Source of the DNA: Cytophagales bacterium
Lineage (GTDB): Bacteria > Bacteroidota > Bacteroidia > Cytophagales > UBA9547
Assembly (NCBI GenBank): GCA_014376535.1
Contig: JACMRH010000185.1
Span: 1 to 33,554, forward strand
Direction of reading: 5' to 3'
Length of the DNA: 33,554 nt
The notes beneath the pieces are model-generated. The model searched no databases, was not told the DNA's origin, and saw nothing but the letters and a program-made list of their open reading frames with translations. This document shows positions 18,788 to 26,691 of this stretch, piece by piece (the first letter of the stretch is position 1; every line of letters starts with the position of its first letter). Made by a program: the position numbers and the translations under genes.

Positions 18788-18934
18788 ATGAGAATATTAT
18801 TTTTATTGATACTTACTTTTTATTTGACCCTATATGAACTCTACGCACAAAGTTTTGACCTGGGCAGTTGGAATATTCTGAATTTAAAATACAACCTTGA
18901 CCAGAAATCCTTGATAGTAAATAAAGGTAGATAG
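18788..18934 (+). pseudogene. N-terminal fragment of an outer-membrane or periplasmic protein (DUF2490-like)
   Basis: 48-aa ORF MRILFLLILTFYLTLYELYAQSFDLGSWNILNLKYNLDQKSLIVNKGR*: signal peptide plus start of a mature domain, then stop. Confidence 0.5.
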
Positions 18935-19012
18935 GAATTCTCGCATGTCTTTATCTTACAAATTGAAATCTTAACTCTACAACTATTCCAGATGTTTGCA
19001 TTTGGTAACGCA

Positions 19013-19759
19013 TCAGAACTCATACATTATCTCCATAATTACAGATCCTTTTTTTGCTGCTTCCAGGTTTGGGAACTTATATCCACCAATTAAAACAATG
19101 TGTTTAAAATTTAATTGAATGGCACTAATCAGTGCCCCTAAATCGTGTGTGCCTGAAAACCAATCAGCTATAATTAGAAACTTGTCTTTGTAGATAGGCT
19201 GTTCCACTCCACCCATAAATGAAAACGGATTTCGTTCTGTTACTTTCCTTTCCGTTATACCATTTTGGGTAGTACTCAAAGTATCGTAGCCAAAAAGTTC
19301 TGCAGAACCATAGCTTAAACCATAAGTGAGGCGGGTTTTTGTTCTGTCCAATTTGTTGCTGAACATGGCGTATGACCAACCTCCAACTGATTTTCTGTCT
19401 GAACTGAACAAAACATTCTGACCAAAAACAAATTTCATTTCTGGTAGTGGCACTGACTTCAGGTCTATAATTTTTTTAAAACCAAGGCCTAAACTTTCGT
19501 GCGAAAGAGGAGAATTGGAAATATTCGCAAAAGAAACAGTCACCTCCAGATTTTTCGCAGCACCATAACACATAAAATTAAAACTGTTCCATTTCATTTT
19601 GTCATAAGACCAGGAGTTTATCTGAGATTCATGGGTAAACATAAATCGTTTTTCAGGTGCCACATCTGCACTTGGTATTCCCGCTATGAGCGATTGGGAA
19701 TAAGATCTGTTAATTAGGCAGATTAAAATCGCAAAGGTGAAGAGGTTCAGCTTATTCAA
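19013..19759 (-). CDS. Predicted secreted/outer-membrane beta-barrel protein, uncharacterised
   Basis: Signal peptide MNKLNLFTFAILICLINRSYSQS and an alternating-strand-rich body ending in aromatic F (EIMYEF). Confidence 0.65.
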   Translation of the reverse strand: MNKLNLFTFAILICLINRSYSQSLIAGIPSADVAPEKRFMFTHESQINSWSYDKMKWNSFNFMCYGAAKNLEVTVSFANISNSPLSHESLGLGFKKIIDLKSVPLPEMKFVFGQNVLFSSDRKSVGGWSYAMFSNKLDRTKTRLTYGLSYGSAELFGYDTLSTTQNGITERKVTERNPFSFMGGVEQPIYKDKFLIIADWFSGTHDLGALISAIQLNFKHIVLIGGYKFPNLEAAKKGSVIMEIMYEF

Positions 19760-20103
19760 AGGAAAGTTATATAGAATAAATAACAGAGAGAAGGCTATAA
19801 CCCTCTATCTGTAAACTTTTCAAAATTATTAAGATGGAATACCAGATTTCTCAGATACATTACCTAGTTAAGTTAATTAAATTTTTTCCACCTGAGCAAT
19901 GTTTTTAGCCATTTTTTGATAATTCAATATCGTAAATGCTCTCGTGGTAGTTCATTTGCTGGATTAGAAAGTGTATATGTCTGGAAATAACCTTGTAATT
20001 GAAAAGACGCAGAAAAAATCCCTATAACAATAAGTATAAAAGGTTTTACACTGTTTATTAAATTTATCTTTTGCTTTAATTTCATCAACTGCTTCATTAA
20101 AAA

Positions 20104-21537
20104 TCACAATAAAATTTCAGGCATAATTCCCGCTTTGTAGTACAGTTCACAGTAAGCCTTGTACACTTCAGTATTCACTTTGATATTTTTCAAAATGGCT
20201 TCAATCGCTTTCGTATCGTAAAAATTTATTTTCAATAAGTTTCCTTCTCCGGCTTGAAACTTTGTTATCTCACCATCACGGACTTTTATATAATTCTGGG
20301 TAGCTTTTTGTTGGGTTTCCCTGTTCCTGATATAATTGTTAAGTTTATTTTGTGATGCTTTAATGTTGTTGGTTGTTTCAAGAGTTAGCATTCGCTGTTC
20401 CCAGGAAACCTGCTCGGTTTTAAACATTACTTCTTTATACTTGGCCCTTTCTTTTCTTAAAAAAAGTGGCTGGTTTATCGTTAGTATTATTTTATTATTG
20501 TTGGCTATGTATTTTTCATTCCACAAACCTGAGTTGACGTTGCTATTTCCTGCCTTTACCAAAAGCTTTCCCGTAAGGTCTATATTTGGCAATAGAAAAT
20601 CCCTGGCCAGCTTTTTATCAATAGAGAGCGATTTTAATTTCAGGTTTACTTTATTTATTTCAGGATGGCCAGATAATGCATTTTGGATAAACAGTGGGGA
20701 TAGGGCCCTTGCCGTATTTAAAATTGTGCTGTCTGGATATGGCCTCAGTGAATCAGAAATCTCCCGGGGACGGCCGGTTTCGTCCCAAATGTAATTTGAG
20801 GCAAAAAGACGGGCGTTAATTAAGTCAGTTTCAGCCTGCTGTAGATCTGCTGTCCGCTCAAATAAAAGCAAGGATGATTCTACAGAATCAATCATGCTAA
20901 TGTCCCCCACTTCTATTGATGCTTTTACCATTTTAAAGTTGGCTTCAGCATTGATTTTGCTGTTGCTAATGGCAGTATATTTTTGATATGCAAAGTACCA
21001 GTCCCAATAGGCAACTGAAGCGTCATACAGGACTTTATTTACAATTTTCTGTCGTTCTGCTCTTCCGATTTCATTCATTAACCTTGCCTGGCTGACAGCT
21101 GCCCTTCGGTAATCAATTAACATTCCCTGGCCCAAGGGCAAAGTGTACCCCACATAAGCTAGTCCACCCGCAGGTGTAACATCAGTTGGATTTTGAAATA
21201 CTCCATTGTTGTCTTCAAAGCCAGCCGAGAGGTCTCCTATCCAGGTTGGCACTTTCAGGTAATTATCAAAATATCCGTAATACAGTTTTCCTCCGAATGT
21301 CTTTTGGGTGTAGTCGCTGTGTAAGAGAGGATCGAAATTTCCTTTTGCTTTTTTAATTTCGTTATATGCTATTTTTTCAGTAATTGCTGCTTGCTTACTT
21401 ACAGGATGAAATTCCTTCACCATACTTAAGTAAGTTACAAAAGGAAAAGGTAACAGACCGTCTGAAGCCTTCGTGTAAATGCAAATCTTAAGCATTAGAA
21501 ATAGCAAGCTTATAATAAATTTAGGCTGGCTTTTCAT
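20104..21537 (-). CDS. TolC-family outer-membrane efflux protein
   Basis: ORF with long coiled-coil segments, GYTLPLGQGMLIDYRRAAVSQARL, and position after HlyD and ABC genes. Confidence 0.88.
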   Translation of the reverse strand: MKSQPKFIISLLFLMLKICIYTKASDGLLPFPFVTYLSMVKEFHPVSKQAAITEKIAYNEIKKAKGNFDPLLHSDYTQKTFGGKLYYGYFDNYLKVPTWIGDLSAGFEDNNGVFQNPTDVTPAGGLAYVGYTLPLGQGMLIDYRRAAVSQARLMNEIGRAERQKIVNKVLYDASVAYWDWYFAYQKYTAISNSKINAEANFKMVKASIEVGDISMIDSVESSLLLFERTADLQQAETDLINARLFASNYIWDETGRPREISDSLRPYPDSTILNTARALSPLFIQNALSGHPEINKVNLKLKSLSIDKKLARDFLLPNIDLTGKLLVKAGNSNVNSGLWNEKYIANNNKIILTINQPLFLRKERAKYKEVMFKTEQVSWEQRMLTLETTNNIKASQNKLNNYIRNRETQQKATQNYIKVRDGEITKFQAGEGNLLKINFYDTKAIEAILKNIKVNTEVYKAYCELYYKAGIMPEILL

Positions 21538-22871
21538 TATTTATTTTCTTTATACTTACTTTCTTTTTTTGATGACTTGAGAACTTCGTTAGGAGGAAAC
21601 CCATTCATTTCCCGCCATATCTCATACCAAATGGAAACATCGTTCAACATTGCCCATGCTTTTACACCTGATCCCATTGGAAGGATTTCCGGCCATTTCT
21701 TATTTGAATCATCTGGCACTACCAATAACCTATACAGACCATCGGTATCTACTTTGTCTACCACTTTAACAATTCCTCCAAACGTACCGAAGCTGGCACC
21801 TTGCCATCCTGAAAAAACAATTACGGGCCAGCCTTCAAATTGCAACCTTACAGGTGCCCCGGACTTGATCAATGGAATATCTATTGGCCTGAGGTATATT
21901 TCAGCGGCCATCTCCCGGTTAATGGGCAAAATATTTATAACCGCCTCGTTCTCTTTTACCACATCGCCAAGGCCAGCCTGCGTTGCCTTGATGACAAACC
22001 CGTCTTGAGGTGCCAATATAAAATAAAAACCACTTCTTAACCTTAAGCTCTCCAGCTCATTATCCATTTTCATAATTTCTGCTTCTGCCGTAAAGACATA
22101 AGAAATAGTAGCCTCATACTCGGCCATCGCTTTAAAAATTTTATCCTGATATTCGGCCCGTACGGTATTCAGTTCTATTAGAGCATTTTGCAAGTCCTGT
22201 ATGCTGTAAGCCAGTTTGTTATGGGCAGAATTAAGTTTTGCCATACTTTCCTGGTACTTAGAACGTTTGTTTTCTGTTTCCGTCAAAGATTTCAAACCCT
22301 GTTTTAAAAGTCCTTCAGTACGTTCCAACTGAGTGATTTGCACTTTATTTTCAAATTTTACCGCCTCCAGGTCCATACTGTCTATTCTTACCTTTTGCCT
22401 GGCTTGCTCTACCTTGTTCTGTGTTTTACTAAAACTAAGGTTGCTGGTCAATTTCAATATCTCTATTTGGGAGGAATAGGCCTGCGCTTTTGCCCGGTTC
22501 GCACCGATTGAAGATTTTTTTGATTTTATCTGAGATGCTAGCCTTTCAAGCATCCTTGGGTCTAAGAACTTTTCTTTTGTTTCCTCAAGAGTTACAATTG
22601 TATCTCCTTTTGTCACTCGCTGTCCCTCAGAAATGTGCCATTTAGATATTCTGCCGGTAATAAGACTGGGGATAGCCTGCGTCCTGCCTTGGGGCGAAAA
22701 GGCCGTAATCTTACCTTTTCCTTTGATGTTTTGGGTCCATGGAAGGAACAAGCCTAAAAATATCATTAATAAAAATCCTCCAAACCACCAGGCAAATATT
22801 TTGCTGTGTTTAGGTTTTTGCAGAAGCTGAAGGGAGTAAAAGTCGTCCCTTTCCGGAAACAGGTAATTCAT
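21537..22871 (-). CDS. HlyD-family periplasmic adaptor
   Basis: N-terminal TM, GKGKITAFSPQGRTQAIPSLITGRISKWHISEGQRVTKGDTIVTLEETKEKFLD, coiled coil, ILAPQDGFVIKATQAGLGDVVKENEAVINILP. Confidence 0.92.
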   Translation of the reverse strand: MNYLFPERDDFYSLQLLQKPKHSKIFAWWFGGFLLMIFLGLFLPWTQNIKGKGKITAFSPQGRTQAIPSLITGRISKWHISEGQRVTKGDTIVTLEETKEKFLDPRMLERLASQIKSKKSSIGANRAKAQAYSSQIEILKLTSNLSFSKTQNKVEQARQKVRIDSMDLEAVKFENKVQITQLERTEGLLKQGLKSLTETENKRSKYQESMAKLNSAHNKLAYSIQDLQNALIELNTVRAEYQDKIFKAMAEYEATISYVFTAEAEIMKMDNELESLRLRSGFYFILAPQDGFVIKATQAGLGDVVKENEAVINILPINREMAAEIYLRPIDIPLIKSGAPVRLQFEGWPVIVFSGWQGASFGTFGGIVKVVDKVDTDGLYRLLVVPDDSNKKWPEILPMGSGVKAWAMLNDVSIWYEIWREMNGFPPNEVLKSSKKESKYKENK

Positions 22872-22873
22872 AA

Positions 22874-25075
22874 TTATATCAGGTTAGTAAGGTGACCGGC
22901 GTTTTTCAGGCTTTCAAAAGTGTCTTCAAACAAACTCTCGCCCTTGTCAAGTATTATAGTCCGGTCACATTTTTGCATCACCAATGGATCGTTGGAAAGA
23001 AATACAACAGTCCATGCACGTTTTATATCCAGAATTTTGGCCAACATTTTTTCTGTTTGCCTTTTATCAAAATTTAAAGACTCTATATCTATGACCAATA
23101 ACTTGGGTCGTTTGCAAATGGCCCTGGCAAGAATAATTCTTTGGGTAAAATCCTGGTGAAAATCATTGTTCTCGCCCGATAATTCGGTGTTGATACCTTC
23201 TTTTAGTTTGTTCACCGTTTCTCTAAGACCGGCAATTTCCAAAGCCCACAAGACCGAACTGATAGAAATATTTGATTTCCCGAGGGTTATGTTTTCAAGA
23301 ATAGTTCCATGAAAAACATCCTCCTGTGATATATTATCACCTACATGGCTTATGAAACTGTTAATGTTTAAATTCCTTATTGGTATATTATTTATGTTGA
23401 GAGCACCTTCATAGGCAGGATAATACCCGATCAATACATTGGCGAGTGTTGTTTTACCACTTCCGGAAAATCCTGAAAAACAAATCTTTTCACCTGTTTC
23501 AATATTAAAATTGATCCGATTCAAAGCATATATTTCTTCATTTTGAAATTTAAATCTAAGTTCCCTTGCCTCAATTGAAAAACCTTCCCCGTCGCTTAAG
23601 CTTTCTATGGTAATTCCTGTAGGCGTCTCAACCGGCAAATCCATTACTGCGCCAATTTTTTCAATTCCTGTAAGGACATCATATACCACATCAATCTTTA
23701 AAATGATCTTTTCAATAGCTGCCATGATCATGATAATAACTATTTCCGATGCTATAAACTGACCAAGGTTTATCTGTTCGTTGAGAATAAGCATACATCC
23801 AAGGACCAAAAGCCCTCCTGTAACAAATGTTTTGAAAAAAATAAATGTGGTATACTGAACGGAAAGCACACGAAAGTGATCTTGCCTTGAATGCAGGTAA
23901 TTGATGAGGTAGTGGTCTGTTTTCTGCATAGGCAAATTAGAGTATCCTGCAAGCTTAAAAGTACTTATGCTCCTCGCTATTTCCTGAAGCCAATAAGCAA
24001 GTTTATACTTGTATTTAGATTCATACAAGCTGGTTTTCAGTCCTTTGTACGAGGTAAGCCTTATAATGGCAAAGAGTACAACCAGTACAACAACCCCAAA
24101 AGCAATAAAGGATATATGGTAAAAACTTAAAAGCAGCAGGCCGAGTACAATTTGGACTATGGCTACAGTAAAATCTACCAGGATACTTGATACACCTTTT
24201 TGTAAACTAACCACCTCAAAAAAGCGATTAACTATTTCAGGAGCATAATTTCCCTTAAGTTCTTTCATTTTCAACCTTGGAATCCGGTAAGCAAATTCAA
24301 AAGCAGTTCTAGCAAAGATCCGTTGTTGAATATGCTCAACCAGGTTGATTTGCATAAGTTGTAAAGCCCCATGTACCAGGGAGCCAAGTACAATAAGTGC
24401 TATAAGCACAGTGACTGAGGTATTCATCTGCTGGTTAGAAACAAACCCTATGATCGCCTGAACGCCCAGTGGAAGGCTTAGGCTTACTATTGATGCAAAA
24501 ATAGAATAGGCATAAATATATCCTATCGCTTCCTTTTCATTGTTTAGGAATTTAAAAAACCGCTTAACAGGGTCAAAAGGCGGATTAGTATTGTTTTCAT
24601 CGGTGGCTGAATAAGTTATCTCTTTGGGGAATGCAGTTATAACCAGTTTACCACTTCTATCATCTGTCTCTTTTATAATATCATGCCTGTCAGCTAGTTT
24701 GATAATCCAAGCATCAATGTCCTTTAAATAAATTTTTTCGTTTATGCTATTGATGTAAAATGGATTGCCATTTTTCTCTTTCGAAACAAATACTGGCTTC
24801 CATTCATTGTTATGATTATTTTCAAAAACAATAAATGGAAATGTAGAATCAATTATTGTTTTCTTTAAATTCTGATCGGATACAACATAAGAAAGATAAA
24901 TTAAATTTAGCGACCCACCAGAATCAACAAGAGCATCCAAAAAAGCCGCCGGAGATAAATCAGGCACCATTTTATACCTGTTCTCAATGTTCAGCAAGGC
25001 TTTAGTATCCTCTTTAACAATGTAATGTTTAATAAAAGCTTTATGTAATAAACTTACAGCTTGTGCATGAACCAT
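22874..25075 (-). CDS. ABC transporter (HlyB/T1SS-like) with degenerate nucleotide-binding motifs
   Basis: N-terminal non-TM domain of about 180 aa, ABC TM region, NBD with Walker A GFSGSGKTT. Signature, Walker-B Glu and H-loop His positions read LSGENNDFHQDFTQR, LLVIDIESLNFD and VVFLSNDPLVMQKCDRTIILDKG. Confidence 0.9.
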   Translation of the reverse strand: MVHAQAVSLLHKAFIKHYIVKEDTKALLNIENRYKMVPDLSPAAFLDALVDSGGSLNLIYLSYVVSDQNLKKTIIDSTFPFIVFENNHNNEWKPVFVSKEKNGNPFYINSINEKIYLKDIDAWIIKLADRHDIIKETDDRSGKLVITAFPKEITYSATDENNTNPPFDPVKRFFKFLNNEKEAIGYIYAYSIFASIVSLSLPLGVQAIIGFVSNQQMNTSVTVLIALIVLGSLVHGALQLMQINLVEHIQQRIFARTAFEFAYRIPRLKMKELKGNYAPEIVNRFFEVVSLQKGVSSILVDFTVAIVQIVLGLLLLSFYHISFIAFGVVVLVVLFAIIRLTSYKGLKTSLYESKYKYKLAYWLQEIARSISTFKLAGYSNLPMQKTDHYLINYLHSRQDHFRVLSVQYTTFIFFKTFVTGGLLVLGCMLILNEQINLGQFIASEIVIIMIMAAIEKIILKIDVVYDVLTGIEKIGAVMDLPVETPTGITIESLSDGEGFSIEARELRFKFQNEEIYALNRINFNIETGEKICFSGFSGSGKTTLANVLIGYYPAYEGALNINNIPIRNLNINSFISHVGDNISQEDVFHGTILENITLGKSNISISSVLWALEIAGLRETVNKLKEGINTELSGENNDFHQDFTQRIILARAICKRPKLLVIDIESLNFDKRQTEKMLAKILDIKRAWTVVFLSNDPLVMQKCDRTIILDKGESLFEDTFESLKNAGHLTNLI

Positions 25076-25117
25076 ATCACTTATATTTTTAAGTTGACCA
25101 GACCAGAGAAAAAAGAT

Positions 25118-25435
25118 TTAAACCAGTATTTTCTTCGTATGATTTCTTATTAAAGCGTCAAAGGAATCATTAGCTTGTGTTATAGGAAGACTATACAAAG
25201 GAACATGCTCTCCATGCAATTTTTTAATATAGCCTTGTATTTCAGAAAATAGAACTGCTCGTGTTTGTGCTGTTATAACAACGTGAGAATTAGCAACAAG
25301 TACTCCTCTATCTATTCTATAGATAACATTCTTGATATGTAAAGATGCATTTGCAACCAATTCTGCTGTTAGGAGATCATTTATTAACGCTTTTGCCTCG
25401 TTTTCTTTGTTCATGTATATAATCACGTTTATCAT
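25118..25435 (-). CDS. CutA-like / PII-fold small protein
   Basis: 105 aa with CutA1-like order: EAKALINDLLTAELVANASLHIKNVIYRIDRGVLVANSHVVITAQTRAVLFSEIQGYIKKLHGEHVPLYSLPITQANDSFDALI. Confidence 0.65.
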   Translation of the reverse strand: MINVIIYMNKENEAKALINDLLTAELVANASLHIKNVIYRIDRGVLVANSHVVITAQTRAVLFSEIQGYIKKLHGEHVPLYSLPITQANDSFDALIRNHTKKILV

Positions 25436-25607
25436 AATCTTAATTAATAGTAGATACCATTCTTGATCGTTACCACAAAGCCATTATCTCCAACAAATTG
25501 AATTAATATTCTCTCTTAAAATAAAGCTTCAGAATTTTCAATTACCACAACAGCGATTAATTTGGCAATTGTTAAAAGCAAAGTAAGAATAACATAGTAT
25601 TGGTATC

Positions 25608-25649
25608 AATAAAGATACTATTTATTCTATACGAAATAGTAATACTATT
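25608..25649 (-). promoter_or_regulatory. Operator region upstream of the cutA-like/ABC/HlyD/TolC operon
   Basis: Perfect palindrome AATAGTA-A-TACTATT at 25635-25649 and half-conserved AATAAAG-A-TACTATT at 25608-25622. Confidence 0.6.
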
Positions 25650-25741
25650 GTTTAACTGAACAAATTTATACTTTGATTTTCTATTAAGAAGCTACCCTAA
25701 AAATCGATGTTAATGTCTTACCCGATTAAGCAAATGCTATA

Positions 25742-26443
25742 TTAGGATATTGCTGAAAAAAGAATGTGAGATAGATATTCTTCTAACTGGGTGTAGTTAT
25801 TGTCTTTTATTTTAATATCTGTAAGTGAAGGCAAATGCTGAGAAAAAAATACCTGATTGTGTGAAGCCTCCATTACAGTGCTAACAAGTGAATGTGAATA
25901 CCTAAAAGTAGGATTGACCTCCAGTATTATTTCAGCAATATTATTACATAGCTGTTTATATTCTCTGTACAACCCGTCCTTATTAGCTTCATCGACTTCC
26001 TTAGTTAAATATGCTTTTGAAGATTCAGAAACCACGATCCTGTAGAGAGCAGCTTCATCTATTTCTGTATTTATATCATCCAGATGGGCCTGTGAAATAA
26101 TTCTTAAAATAATTTTAAGTCTTTCTTTTGGGCTTTTAATATTGTTTGTCTGAAAGCTTATCTGAAAATCCAGCCATACCCAGTACCATGATATTATGTA
26201 AATTAGCATTTTATGTTTGCTTTCAAAATATCTATATGCTGACGCTTCGGTAGAGTCTATTTCGATTGCAAGTTTTTTAAATGTAAAATGTTCAAAGCCA
26301 AGCTCATCAATCATTTTGATACTTGCTTTCACAATCTTTCTTCCAAGTTCGGTTTGTTCGGGATCTCTTAAATATAGTTTTTCGTTTAACGTTATTCGAA
26401 ACGTAGTTCCCATGTTTTTCTGTGATTTTACACTTGTGAACAC
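25742..26443 (-). CDS. TetR-family transcriptional regulator (paralogue 2)
   Basis: ITLNEKLYLRDPEQTELGRKIVKASIKMIDELGFEHFTFKKLAIEIDSTEASAYRYFESKHKMLIYIISWYW is clearly similar to the ORF at 15860-16543. Confidence 0.88.
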   Translation of the reverse strand: MFTSVKSQKNMGTTFRITLNEKLYLRDPEQTELGRKIVKASIKMIDELGFEHFTFKKLAIEIDSTEASAYRYFESKHKMLIYIISWYWVWLDFQISFQTNNIKSPKERLKIILRIISQAHLDDINTEIDEAALYRIVVSESSKAYLTKEVDEANKDGLYREYKQLCNNIAEIILEVNPTFRYSHSLVSTVMEASHNQVFFSQHLPSLTDIKIKDNNYTQLEEYLSHILFSAIS

Positions 26444-26478
26444 AAAACTACCTAAATATTTTAAACCAAAATCATAAT

Positions 26479-26493
26479 AAAAGTATTACTATT
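26479..26493. promoter_or_regulatory. Operator-like palindrome upstream of tetR paralogue 2
   Basis: AAAAGTA-T-TACTATT, 13/14 match to AATAGTA-N-TACTATT; a weaker copy AATAGTG-A-TACTGTA lies at 26541-26555. Confidence 0.55.
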
Positions 26494-26691
26494 TTTAATA
26501 TTAAAATTTTAATTATTTTTAATTTTTTAAGGTTACATTTAATAGTGATACTGTATTACATACAATAATTAACAACATCAATTATATATGCAAGGATTTT
26601 AAGCCACAAAGACAAGCCTTCCTGGTTAACGAAACTTGACAACGCATTTAACTTTTGTATAAAGAAAAAGTATCTAACTAAATTCCATTAA

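Noticed and set aside
20336-20794. 152-aa plus-strand ORF within the TolC gene
   Set aside because: Antisense to an unambiguous TolC-family CDS; sequence looks like a hydrophobic shadow frame.
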